DNA from: Panaeolus papilionaceus
Lineage: Eukaryota > Basidiomycota > Agaricomycetes > Agaricales
Assembly (NCBI GenBank): GCA_015501605.1
Contig: JADNRZ010000002.1
Span: 1,054,001 to 1,118,000, forward strand
Direction of reading: 5' to 3'
DNA: 64,000 bases
How positions within the stretch are numbered: the first letter of the stretch is position 1; every line of letters begins with the position of its first letter. Positions 12,121 through 24,261 of this stretch are shown piece by piece. The notes under the pieces are model-generated. The model had not been told where the DNA came from. It ran no database searches and saw only the letters and a list, made by a program, of their open reading frames with translations. Made by a program: the position numbers and the translations under genes.

Positions 12121-15100
12121 ATGTCTTATGTTCATTATTATTATGACAAACACGATAAACGACCAAGACATGATTCAATACCTGTACCTGCTCCACCTGT
12201 CCCTACCGATGGTCCTGTCCTAAACCATTCCTCCGCTACTCCCCCGCAATCTACCCCAAATTCACCACCAAACCCCTTTCCCCCACAACCTTCACAATCT
12301 GGTCCAATACCACCGCCTCCTAGTTCCTCAGATTCAACACATATTTCACCGACTTCACCTACGTCAATTATTGCTGGCTCCACAACACCCAATATATTTA
12401 CCACAACCATCCCAATAACTGTTACCCAACCAAGCACGACTTTCACGTCTTTTACTGAATCACTTGTAACACAAACATCAACTTCTGCATCTGTATTTTC
12501 TTCTTCAGCTTCAGCTTCTTCATTTTCATCCCCAACACCCACAACAACAAACGGTGTCCCCGTCCCATTAAGTGGTCTCTCTGCGTCTCCCATTTGCCCA
12601 GGAAACGGTCTAGATGCTGCTTCAATCGGCCTTCTTGCGTCTCTTCTTGTGCCTACTGCTATTGGACTTGTCATCTGGGTGGGCTATTTCATTAAATTCA
12701 CATTCCAAAATTTAACCCTCTGCGGCAGTTAATCTTCGCAATTGTTCGTCCTCGTTTCAGACAGGTCTATGCACTCAGGGAATGGTTCGTCCAATCAGAG
12801 TAAGTATTGCATTACCCATTTCAAGTCCACCCAGTTAACCTTTTCCCCCTAGTTTACGTCCAAAACCCCTCGGATCAGGATTTTTCGCCTTCTTATTCCC
12901 CAAGGTTCCTCTAGTCCCAGATGTCCCAACTGACGCGTCGGATGCCGGCAGGTCGAACGCTGTCGATGCCAAATTATTCCCTTCGGATGAAGAATTGAGT
13001 CAACGCGGTCTTTGGATTGCCTTGATGATTGTTCTCGGTTGGTCCTTGCTTGCTTTGGGTGGTGCCCTTCCCCTCTATCTGGTCGACATGCCATGCAATG
13101 CACAGTTACCAACCTCCGTAACTGGACTGGGAGGTTACTCAACCATTTCGGACCTCAGTCTTCTTCGTCTTCTTCGGTTAATCGATGCAGGAAACGCTCC
13201 AGAGCCAATCTCACTCGAACGGAGAGGAATACTCTCGTCAGATGATCCACATCGTGCCAGACTCCGCGTAATCATTCTCACTATCTTGACTGTCGTTCTT
13301 GGACTCTTGCCCATGCTCTTCAAGCTCATTCGAGAGTTTAATAGACTTGTGGACTACCGTCAGCGATGGCTGTTATACAAGTGCGAGTCCAAAGACCTCG
13401 GCTGGCTGAGCGTGAAGGACGCTCCTGGCTTCAGGACATGGGGCGAAAAGCAACTCAAGGATTATCTTGTCAAGATTGGTCTAAGCTCAACCCTCGGGGA
13501 TTCAGGTCGCAAGAATGCAAACGGAGGAGCACATGCCAGAAACGGAGCGAGGGGAACGCGTCGTAGAGAAGAGGAACTACCACTCACACCTGACGACGAG
13601 GCCATGGCCGAAATCGATATCCAGAGTCTGTTCTCAATTGGGTATGTGAAATCCTTGTTTGTTCGACCTTGACTTACCTTGAAACCCTTCAGTGACACAC
13701 AACGTCTCGCTTTCCTCATCGAAGAAAGAGACGAAATCTTGGAAAATCTAGAAATTGCAGAGACCAAATATATCAGTTCCTTCCGTATCACGACCCCTGA
13801 TCCATCTATTATTGATTTCGTGCCCCCTGCACCAGCCGACCCGACCAGGCCTTATATCAGTCGCCCAATTCCTCTTGCACCCCAGCAAAGACGTCCTCGT
13901 ACTCGACGCCATATCAACCGCGCTTATGGCACCTCTTCCCTCGCACCTACCTCATTTGTTGCACCCTCTTCGTATTACAAACTAAGGGGTGTACAAGGTG
14001 TCAGTGGAGGACGTTTCGGAGATGCCAACATGGATCGTCACCAAAGCCTGTCAGAGTCCATCAATTCCAGAGTAGTCGGCAGCCGGTTTATGGAGAACAA
14101 TCGAAACTCGGCTGCATATGGAAGACTTCCTCTGGCAATGCCAGTACCTTATGAGAAACCTGAAGAAGAGGCTGGACACTCCAGACAAGACAGTTGGACA
14201 TCGCAGATCCCTGATCCTCGATATTATGGCCCTAATTACGACCCGATGTCATACGAGAACCTCCCCGTCGACGAACATGGTGTTGTGCAGACCATTCAAG
14301 AAAAGGACGAAGAATGGGTCGATCTGTCCAACGACAACCCTGAGGAATTCAATACAGATTACAATGGGCTTCCCCCAGACCAAGCCCAATCGACCTCGTT
14401 TTTCAGAAGAGCGCGTCCCCCCAAAACATACCAAGCCCCTTCGACCAGACATGAAAGTTTCCCCATGCGAGACGATCGACCCGTCGATTCGGACACCATT
14501 CTTCCTCCACATCTCCGTCTGCAGCCGTCACAGCCCTTTGTTCGACCTTTAGATGGAATGGGTTATGAAGAATTGGGAGACGTATATACGGACATCACTC
14601 AATGGAGGTCTAGATTGAAATTGATCAACAAGGAGATCATGGATGCGCAAACGGACAGTTACAATGACATTGCCTCCGGAACGAATATTACAGGTTGGCT
14701 GTTGGTGGGCCGCGGACTCAGACACATCCCAGGAATTGAGATCATCGAGGGGAGAGCAAAGGAAGACATTCGATGGGACGTTTTACAGAACGAAAGGACA
14801 GGTCTGGATCGTTTGGTAATGTGGATTGTGATAATTGGCATTAGTCTGGCCATGGCTGCCGCGTGTAAGCTTTTTTTCTTTTGTCCCTTTATCATTCAAA
14901 GCTAATTCATTCTTTTGTTTAGTGACCGCTGCTGCAGGGCTCGCTGTTGCACCGGCTCCTGATGTCGCTCACTACTTGCCGTTCTTCCGACCACTCCTAA
15001 CTGCAAACCCTATTGCAGCAGGAGTTGCAACCGTCTTCGCACCCGCTCTTGCCGCTATCTTGTTCCTGATTTTAGGTTTCGTGCTTATTAACCGTACGTT

Positions 15101-16564
15101 TAATAACCAGTCGCCGATTCCGTCCCGTGTCTTACGTTTTTGAACAGGTGTTGTTAATATTCATGGATCAGTGTCAATTTCCGGCAACCAACTCCTGATG
15201 TTCAAGATCACCTTCTTCGTTCTGACGGCTATCGCGGTTATATGGTTGATAGGTGTAGGCGCTGTCTTGTTTGCGATTGGTGCATTGTCGATATCCACAA
15301 AGCAAACGGCAAACGTGACTAGCGGCGCAATCTACATGAGTTTATTGGCGTTGAGCATTATCCTCAGTATTGCTGTTATCGTACCTGGGTGTCTTTTATT
15401 GCAGCCCTTCAGACTTTGGCGTGTGCTGCAGGCTGAGAGAGCAGCTGTCACACCCCGGCAACGTTTCCGAGGTGAGCAGTCGCGGTTCCTAATCTGCAAG
15501 TACTATTCCGACTCATTACACTAATTGTAGCTGTGTACCCTCGAACTTACAACCCTACCTACGCAATCGGAGCGTGTGTCCTTGCCATTCTGTTCGCCTC
15601 AACTTTTGCAATTATTTTCCCACTAATTGCGCCTGCGGTATTCATTTTGATACTGCTCACACTAATCGGTACGTCATGTCGTTAATTATCTGTGTGTGGT
15701 CTTTTGACAAAGGCTAAACATATCATTCATACATAGCACACCGATTCCTCATTGGATATGTTTACGCTCGGACACATTCTCAGACTGGAGGCCTCCTTCA
15801 GATATGGCTTTTACGTCGATTCGGAACGCTACTGTCATTCCAACCCATACTTTTAGGGTTGGTGCTGTTAAGCCGTGATTTCTGGGCTGAAGGAGGAGTT
15901 CTTATCGGAGCCGGTGTCTTCGTGATCGTATTTGTGGAGGGCTATACTGCGTGGAAGATGAAGCTGCCTGGCCGCAAATCTCTGAGACCCATTACGCAGG
16001 ACTCCCTCGACACTTTTGCGAACAGCGCAGATCGACAGAACTATACGGAAACGGATACAATTTCTGGAAGTGGCAGCAATAATCCAGCAGTTCGTACTCG
16101 AGGATCGATGGCGTCGGTTCTTGAAATGATGAGTGTTACCCTGGCAGTCATGCCTAGCTCATCGAATTACAAGGGCCCTGTTCCACTCCGTAAGTTGACT
16201 TGACTGCTGTATTTTTGGACTTATTAATTCCTTTCTGACGAATTTCATACCTGCAGAAACGGAGACATTGGATGACCTGACTGCCACCGAGAGGGCCGCG
16301 CGCACACATCCAGATGCACCCCCTCGCCTGCCACCACTGCCGTTCACAGACCACGCTGAAGATATGGCCGGTATCTTATACGCTCCCGAATTGATTGCCC
16401 CGCCCCCTATTATTTGGCTTCCCAATGATTCTGCTGGAGTAGCGCGGTCAGAGGCCATTGACTTGCAAAAGTATCACGATTTGGAAGTGACATTGGATGT
16501 TCGAGCTAAAGATGATGTCCTTCCTCGACGATCGTCATCATCTCGCGGGAGATCTTCTCGGTAG
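12121..16564 (+). CDS. CSC1/OSCA/TMEM63-like (DUF221) multi-pass membrane protein
   Basis: Nine inferred exons (12121-12678, 12729-12799, 12853-13641, 13693-14864, 14923-15093, 15148-15471, 15531-15668, 15737-16189, 16257-16564) encode 1,327 residues. Members of this family are osmosensitive cation channels or lipid scramblases of the plasma membrane. The first 150 residues are Pro/Ser/Thr-rich. TM1 (LIFAIVRPRF after the first intron) is followed by FPKVPLVP and a second TM (WIALMIVLGWSLLALGG). A very long hydrophilic insert of about 450 residues follows, ending in RSRLKLINKEI and LRHIPGIEI. The 7TM core has RAVYPRTYNPTYAIGACV, FPLIAPAVFIL and QIWLLRRFGTLL. The insert and the extended N-terminus make it much longer than canonical CSC1 (about 780 residues). 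The C-terminal cytosolic tail is acidic and Pro-rich. Confidence 0.8.
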
Positions 16565-17541
16565 GGAATGTATAACCCCGCGTCTATTTCGTTATTCCAC
16601 TCCGCCTTTCTTCATTTCCATTTTGTGCTGCTGTTGGACACGTTTTGTGCACGATTCTTTGCACTACATTTTTATGGTGTTACTTTATTTGACTGCTTCT
16701 TTACGACAATTTTAACACAAACATTGTTATGTTTTTTTCCATTTGAACTTTTCCATGACAGTTAAGATAGATTCGGACACAATCACGATTGTAGATAATT
16801 GAGAGTCATTATATCCTATGCATGGTCCACAAAAGTCTAGACCGAGGGAATAAAGTTTGCCAATCTGAGGGATCTGAGTGACGTCATTTATGGGAATGAA
16901 TGAATGGTGTTGGGTGTTAATTCTGCGGTGTTGTTATTGGACTGCACTGAAAAGCTGCTTTGGATTCATGATGAGAAAATCTGGAGACCGATTCAGGATT
17001 AAGATCTCTCAATGATCATTGGTAAGTCAATCTAACATTTTCGATATTACGGGATTTTATATTTACCTTTTAGTTTTGGGCGGATGTGGAGGAATAACAA
17101 TACACATGGAATCAAAGGATCAGACCCAGTTTCTTCCTCGTTTCCCTAAAAGAAATCTCCATTGGGAGACACAAATGTGGAATATGATTGGTCGTGGTTC
17201 TACTTTGAAAGATTATTACTGGTCCGTGTGTTGTGCCGGGGAATGATCTGGACTCCAACGCACCACACTTGTCCATGATAAATAACCATCGACAAAAAGT
17301 TATGAGGTTGGCTGGAGCTGGATGATAACCCAAGCTTATACTCTTTCTATCACGTCTTCCTGTTTCATTTTGCTTCTCCGACGCTCATATACACGAACGC
17401 AGCGTCTCTTCAAAGCTCATTCTCTCTTATTTCACTCCTTGTCGCCTGCTATATAACCAGGACCTTCACTGCATTTTAATCGGATTCCAACTTTATACCC
17501 TGCAATTACCACTTATTTTTCTGGTCGATTTCAATTCAGCC
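16565..17541. other. Intergenic, 3' UTR of CSC1-like gene and promoter of small unknown gene
   Basis: No gene was recognised. A TATA-like TATATAA lies at 17450-17456, 86-92 bp upstream of the ATG at 17542. An open frame at 17019-17246 lacks features and is not called. Confidence 0.5.
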
Positions 17542-17889
17542 ATGTCGGACACGGCCACTTCACCGACTGACTATCAGACCATGCCCCAAGAGCCGGTTTT
17601 CGATATGCAGCCCCTGATCATGTACTCCCGGTCATTACACGACTATACCCTCTCTCTGTGGACGGAGCATCGGAGGCAAGCAGAGGAAAAAGCTCGGGCA
17701 CGCGAGAAGTCGCAGCAACTCGCCCCCGCTGCCCAGAGAACGACCTCATCTAGTTCGAGTGCAGCGACCAACCCCGCATCAGCTGTTTCCGGAGGAGCCG
17801 GGGAGAAGCATGAACTCACAGGTCATGCAGCCGCCGCCCCACCACCATCTGAACGATCAGATTCAGATTCATCAAGCAGCGCGACATGA
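17542..17889 (+). CDS. Small acidic/Ser-rich protein of unknown function
   Basis: An intronless frame of 115 residues starts MSDTATSPTDYQTMPQEP. An N-terminal segment (about residues 22-42) reads DMQPLIMYSRSLHDYTLSL and looks like an amphipathic helix. A short basic helix (HRRQAEEKARAREKSQQL) follows, then a low-complexity Ser/Ala tail ending SDSDSSSSAT. There is no signal peptide and no transmembrane segment. A TATA-like element lies about 90 bp upstream and the codon use looks coding. I do not recognise a family. It could be a basidiomycete-restricted small protein, with the SRSLHDYTLSLW stretch as the conserved core; that is inference. Confidence 0.55.
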   Translation: MSDTATSPTDYQTMPQEPVFDMQPLIMYSRSLHDYTLSLWTEHRRQAEEKARAREKSQQLAPAAQRTTSSSSSAATNPASAVSGGAGEKHELTGHAAAAPPPSERSDSDSSSSAT

Positions 17890-19476
17890 TGGCGCAGTTT
17901 ATCACCCCAGACAGACATATACAAGATAAGACAGTATGTGTTTTGTAGAGATTTGAGGAAGGTGTATTTTTTATTTTTTAAGAAGGCGCAGGTCGATCCA
18001 ACCCTTCTTCCCCACGTTTTGTCGTGACCCACGATTTTTTGGATGAAAGACTAAACACGCGACTCTTTCGATTTCGACGAGGCATGCATTCATCGAGGAC
18101 CGTCCATGTAACCCCACACAACTTGCACGGCGACGTGGATTTTACCAGCTGTTTTCATTCCCCTTGCATTCACTCGACCATACCATGACACACTCTCCAT
18201 TTCATTTTAGTTCAACATCATCAGCGTTAGTTCCGTCCTGCCATTTCTTTAAGTAATTGTATTTCATTTCGCTCCTTGATTGATGCACTCCATATGTACT
18301 CGTTTTCTACATTTTAAAAAAATTATGTTTCCGTCGCAATTTGATATAACACCATGCTTTAGACGACTCTTGTTCTGGTGTGTGTGGTGGGTGCGGTGGG
18401 CTAGGGAAGGGAGCAGGTATCAAGCCCCCCTACCTCCTCTTCCAACACCCCTCGAATAAAGCCCAATTGAGGTTGTACGTAGAAGGCTGCCACAGAACTG
18501 ATGCTTATTGGTCAGTTGATTTGAACCTTTGCCAGGTTGTCGTTGACCTATACGGCATCAAGGTGAAATAGTACTTGAGAAAAAAGACGGCGTTTCGATG
18601 CAGAAACGCCATCGTTCTTGATGCCGGCCCATGATCAGATTTCACCACCACAGGATGTTAAGAAAACGTGGTCGAAAATGAATATGCCAGGACACACTCT
18701 TGGTCAACAAGAATGCCATTACGGACCAGGTACCGAGGAACTCGTGGAAAAAGATAGGTCTTTAACAGTAAATAAGCACGTAGAAGGTATATGCTGCCCA
18801 ATATTGTGAATAATACAAAATGTTCCCATCGGCGCCTGCTAAAATGTGCTGAAGAGAGGCGTCAATGACTACTAGACGGGATACTTGATGGCTGGTCTTG
18901 GGAGTAGGTCAAAGTAAGGGTTTTGAGAAAATATTATCGAGAACTAACAAATGCCCCTGATCTTGGGGAGTGGAATGCGGAGGCAATGATTGAGGCTACG
19001 ATCAGCGAAGATGGTTGGTGTTGCAGCAGACAATGACGAGCTCCGTCATATCATCCCAATCTGGGGAAGTGTTCAACTGTGCACGTGGGAATAATGTCGT
19101 CATTCAATTCATGATCACAGTCAGGAACAGATACATCAGCCAAGCATGAACAAATAAAACAGATGTACTTTTCGAAATTATTTAGATTTTCAACCTTGTT
19201 ATAAACCTCTTCAGTTCCAACTTTCTATTTTTTGTTTCTGACATGAGAACTCTAGGTGGTTTAAGCGGACTATGTCGCTATAATTAAGTGTCTTTGGAAA
19301 AAGAGCCTTTATGTTCTATTTTTATGCTCGACAATTTATGCGCGAAAGGCTTCTTCAGCGCCGCCTAGTACAAAAATCTTGACGGTCGTGAGTTATAACA
19401 TACCTATTAACCAACGTGCGAGGGGCCCCAAGTTACACATAAAATGCGGCTGGTATGACTGTCTGGCTTTCCAAAA
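17890..19476. other. 1.6 kb region without a recognisable gene
   Basis: Open frames at 18380-18571 and 18618-18809 are short and featureless. A perfect 8-bp inverted repeat with a 6-nt loop lies at 18589-18610. No terminal repeats, transposase motifs or tRNA arms were seen. Confidence 0.45.
18589..18610. repeat. Short perfect inverted repeat (hairpin)
   Basis: GGCGTTTC and GAAACGCC are separated by the 6-nt loop GATGCA. Two more pairs can form beyond a single mismatch. It lies in the gene-poor stretch. It may be chance or an RNA stem. Confidence 0.4.
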
Positions 19477-22400
19477 ATGCGTCTTTTCCCGCTCCTTCTT
19501 TTGGCTGTGGAAACCTCGGCTTCAATCAACCCGTCGACGTTTACTGCCCCAGGTGCTTTTCCGACAACTGCCTTCTCAAAGTATTACAATCAGCCGACTG
19601 CTACTTCTGCTCAGGTTCAGCCAGTAATCTCTGACCCCGTTACGGTACAATTTTTGCCTCGCCATGAATTCTGGGATCTCCTAAACTGAATCTTACTTGC
19701 GACCAGCATGAAATCTATCCACTGGGATTGACTGACCCCAACAACATTCCAACTGTTGACAAGGTCGACCCACATCCACTTCCCGCGATTGCGTCACCCT
19801 CACGAATTCTTCAAGAAGCCATCCAGCAGTTACATTCAATCGCAGTCAGCCCTTTTTTTCAGAATGCAAGTTGTGCAAGTTGTCAGGCTGCCCTGTCTGT
19901 TGGGAAAATAGTAGCATTAGCAAGCCCTTCAAACGGTCCCCAGTTCCTGACAGAGTTTTGCAATACGTTAAAACCATCTATCTCATGTAACGAAACTTAC
20001 GGCGTTTCCGGCCTCGGATCTGTCCTGACTCAAGTTATTGCAAATGCTGACGTCTCAGGATATGACGGTCAGGTAACGGTATTCCAGACTCCTTACTTTG
20101 TCACATATTCACAGCCAGAGCTTAGGCTATATGTCAAAACTTCTTTAGCTTGTGTCCTGCCCCTCCAACCGTACCCCTGGACCTCTCTAATTGGTTTGCG
20201 AAGCCCAAGCCATCACCGCTACCTCCTCTCAAGCAACGCAGTGGCAAGCGTCTTAGCGTGTTACACCTTTCCGATGTGCACCTTGACCCTCGTTCGTACC
20301 ATTTCCGTGTAAAAATACTTCTTTATTAACCCCACAGTCCTACGTAGGGTACGCGACCGGAAGTGAGGCGAACTGCACCTCCGGAACATGCTGTCGAGCA
20401 AACAAGTCCAATCCATCCAGCCCATCGACTGTACTTTCTGCTGCACCGAGATTTGGTGCCTATCAATGGCTAGTCATGCGTTTAATTAAACGTCACAGTT
20501 CTATAACTGAACTTCTGCCTTTAGTGACACTCCGCTATCACTCGTTATGTCTGGTCTAGGGGCTATACCACCCTTGACTAACACAGTTGACACGGGGTTT
20601 GCGTGGAGCATTTACACAGGGGATTTGGTATCGCACGATCCTGATAACCAGCTTTCACGGTAAGTGTGATCTTCGCTTTTTGAGGCCTTTTGGGTATAAC
20701 CTTTTATATTTATTATATAGAGAATATGTGGAGTATACCGAGGTACAAGACATCTGTCAACCCATATCGGACGATTTAAACTGAGCATCCTCTTAGACGG
20801 TTCTGTATGACCTATTCAAGCAAACACTGGGTGCAGGCCCCGTGTATGCGACCATGGGGAACCATGATTCGTATAACCAGTGAGATTATCCGCCATCAAA
20901 AAGTGACGACGATATGACGGTTTACTTCAGAGCGCAGGACGCCCCTCAGTCCCTAGGTGGTCAGCTTGCGACCCAATTCAGTTGGTAAGACCCTCTAAAA
21001 ATTTGTATATATCAAACGTTCGCCAACGTGTGTCCACAGGAACTATGACCATCTCTCATCACTGTGGAAGCACGAGGACTGGCTTCCCGACTCTGCGGTG
21101 CAGCTAGCGCGAACTCACTACGGTGGCTACATGGTCAGGCGTGCTGATGGGCTACGAGTAATCTCATTGAACACAAATCTGTGTAAGTTGATCCATAGTT
21201 TCGGTGCAGAGCTCCACTTTTTTTTTTTTTTTCAGAGTTCTGATATCTTATTCTAAATCAGGGTATAGGTCAGTTTAAATCTACCGTTCAGGTTTCATTG
21301 ATTTCACAGATCATCTCATCAAAAAATATTCCCATTAGAGCCAATTATTTTAATTATTTCAACATGACGAACCCAGATAACTCCGGCATATTGCGCTTCT
21401 TGACTGACGAACTACAGGATGCGGAAGACGCAGGTGATAGAGGTTAGACCGTCGTCATATTGTCGTCATTGGGATTCCTCCGGTTGACCATGAGATCGAT
21501 ACAGTTTGGATCATTGGCCATGTCCTGTCGGGATGGGATGGCACGAATCCCTTGAAAAATCCTACCAATCTCTGTACGTCCGCAGCCGTTGTCCTCCCCT
21601 GATGGATTCTGACATTTTATATTCAGTTTATCAGATGTATGTGGGCACGTTCATGAGTTGCTGCTCCACAAGCATACTGATTTTTTTTGTGCCCTCTCTA
21701 TTTGTATAGAGTGGATCGATATTCACCGCATGTCATCGCAAGTTGGTTCCTGATTCGCGTTTTTCTCATCTTGTGCCTTTGCTGATCCTTGTGCCTTGTT
21801 TTGATTAGATATTTTCTTTGGACAGTGAGTAGCCCTCATATCACGAGAAAGCATCATATTCACTAATTTTTTCAGTACTCATGAGGACCAGCTCAACGTA
21901 AGAAGAATCGACGATTTTACGGAACGCATCGACTAAGCGACTCCTTCATAGATATTTTACACGAATAACGGCACTGTCATGTCGGCTGCCACAGCACAAG
22001 CTGTATCCTGGGTGGGTGCAGATAATGTCCGTCTTCATACTTACCGATTATTCATACTATGCAACCGGTAGATTGGGCCGTCCTTGACGCCAAACACGAA
22101 TCTTAATTCAGGCTTCCGAGTGTATGAGGTAGACTCTGCTGTAAGATCTCCTTTATTGAACTTTAATGAAGCACAACTCATGTCATTATGCTGACAGACA
22201 TTTGAAATTATGGACGCTCATACGTACGTTTTCACTTTTGCTAATTTTTTTTTGACATGACATAATCCTTACCTGCTGTTCCTTAGCTGGAGGAGCGACG
22301 TCAACTCTTTCCCTGCACTCGATCCCCAACTCCAGTTCGGGCCCACGTACGCGTACGAGTACAACACACGACAAACATACGGTGGATCCATAAACTGGGG

Positions 22401-22741
22401 TACAAATGATCCCTTGAACGCAACTTGGTGGCACCTTGTAACAGAAGGTATTTCAACTCTCATTCCTTCTTGGGACATTGTATTGGTGTTGATGAAGTTT
22501 ACGATAGCTATGGAGACCAATCCTAGCCTTGTTTCTGTACGTTCCTTTGTCTCTTTCTCTCAAAGACCTGAGCTGTGTGAGGCTGAATTTTCTCCAGACG
22601 TTCAACACACTCCAAGGGAAGTCTTCTGTTTTGACTCCCCCTTGTACGGGTGCTTGTGCTACGGCCAAGATTTGTTACATTCGTAGTGGTTCGGGCCCTA
22701 TTGGACTGAACTGTCCACAAGGCTTTGGCTCTGTTCAGTGA
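19477..22741 (+). CDS. Acid-sphingomyelinase-like phosphodiesterase (saposin B + metallophosphoesterase)
   Basis: Secreted or vacuolar phosphodiesterase that probably hydrolyses sphingophospholipids or related phosphodiesters. The signal peptide is MRLFPLLLLAVETSAS. A saposin-B-like domain follows (NASCASCQAAL ... EFCNTL ... CNETYG ... AICQNFFSLC). The metallophosphoesterase metal motifs come in order: LSDVHLDPR, YTGDLVSHDPDNQ, MGNHDSYN, GHVLSGWDG and FGHTHEDQ. The region NLWYRANYFNYFNMTN links them. The gene has many small exons, among them a 7-nt exon at 21262-21268 and a GC-AG intron at 20469-20524. It ends PIGLNCPQGFGSVQ. The substrate is inferred; fungi lack typical sphingomyelin. The junction near 20311-20338 is the least certain. 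Confidence 0.87.
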
Positions 22742-22944
22742 TCAATTACCTGTGTAGGATACGCGTGTAAATCAGGATCTTCAATCAAAAATCTGCTGGG
22801 CTGATGTTAGGCACGCTTTCGAGGAGCACTCTGTCGTGTGCATGTGACGTCATATCAAGCCGAAAAGCCGAAGCGAACCTTTTGTGTGTCCATTATCTGT
22901 GTACGCTGGCAGCACATTCCTCAAGAATTCACAAGATAACCGTC

Positions 22945-24194
22945 ATGTTCGACCATTGCCAGCTTCCACCAGAGCTATGGCTTGAGATTCTGTCATGGGC
23001 AACTTATAACCCCATAATGCATCGGCTTGAAAGTGGCCACATTCAGCCATTTCAATCGCTTTCTTATCCTCGTAATGCTCGAGACATCAATTTGGAAACT
23101 AGTGCATCCATTTCTATGGTCTGCAAGACATGGAAACAATGGATAGCTCAAGCGTTGTATCGTGATCTTAGAGTGCGCAGCAACCTCCGTACGTTGAAGC
23201 ATGCCCTACAAAAAGTGGCAGATGGGGACCCTCAGAAGAGATGCGGGGAAATGGTACGTCGGAGGAGCTGCGCTGGCAGTCATCATGTTGTTATTAAGCC
23301 ATGTATGCTTAGGTGCATAGAGTGGTTCTGCCATACCCCAGTACAGTTACTCGACCGTTTACAAGACTAGAATCAGTCGACATTCTGAACCTCTGCCCGA
23401 ATGTCCATACGCTCTTACGCCCTCCTGATACAACACCATCCATGATGGTCGCCCGTTTCGACTGGGAGGCTGAAGAAGTCGCACTTCCTTCTCTACAGCG
23501 CCTCGAGTGGTGGCATCACCCAGAAGCAGAGCGTTCGGGAGGTATCAACTCCCTTCCGTGTGTCCTGCAGAATGCACCCAATTTGCGGTACCTGTTCATA
23601 GCAGGATTCATCGGACCGACTTATGTCGCAACAAGACCAAACGCCATCGAGCTTCCGCAACTCGAAACACTCCGGTTACACATGATGAACGGCATGATCC
23701 TACACCAGATTCTATCTCGTTGGAGGCTGCCTTCACTCACGCATCTCATCCTTGATTCTCCTGTTGTCCGAGATGGGCTGGACATTGTTTGGAGTGCACT
23801 AAGTGACCAGTTGCTTGTCGTTGAATTCGGGAAGCATGTGAGGTTCTACATGGCCGACAATGTCACGCCGTGTCTTCGGAGTTGTCGAAAACTCCAGATG
23901 CTCAACTATTACGTTCTATTTACCGCTCCTGCAGCTGATGAAGTCGAGCACTCGTCACTTGCGACTGTGTCGCTTAATATGCACGTTAATTCCCTCTTAG
24001 GCGACTCGACATCTGTGTGGAACTTGATTGAACATCACTTTGATAATTTATGCGCAAAGAGCTTGACTGCGTTGCAGAATGTGGTGTTGTATGGCGATTG
24101 GAAGGCGGTTTGGGCGCATCCACGCTTTGCGCCTATCAAGATTAAATTAGAAGAGGCGGGACGCAGGTTAGAGGTGGCAGGTGGCAAGATTTAG
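22945..24194 (+). CDS. F-box-like/LRR protein
   Basis: Two exons, 22945-23253 and 23313-24194, join in phase 0 (donor GTACGT, acceptor TTAG). The N-terminus CQLPPELWLEILSWA is an F-box-like helix, followed by SISMVCKTWKQWIAQALYRDL, the second half of the fungal F-box motif. The rest is irregular leucine-rich repeat-like sequence (LRYLFIAG, LPQLETLRLHMM, LPSLTHLILDS). Such proteins are usually substrate adaptors of SCF ubiquitin ligases, a role inferred from the family. The start at 22945 is preferred because it begins just before the F-box. An upstream in-frame codon exists at 22804. Confidence 0.78.
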
Positions 24195-24261
24195 AGACGC
24201 ATGACGCGTTATAGATACCAATAGTTCTATATCTTCCTCTAATTGATATGCGCAATGTGTT

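Noticed and set aside
12141..12674. 177-residue Glu/Gly-rich frame on the minus strand
   Set aside because: Shadow of the Ser/Thr/Pro-rich N-terminus of the CSC1-like gene.
21220..21237. T-run as a poly-A tail of a reverse-strand retroelement
   Set aside because: It lies just before a splice acceptor in the acid-SMase-like gene and acts as a polypyrimidine tract.
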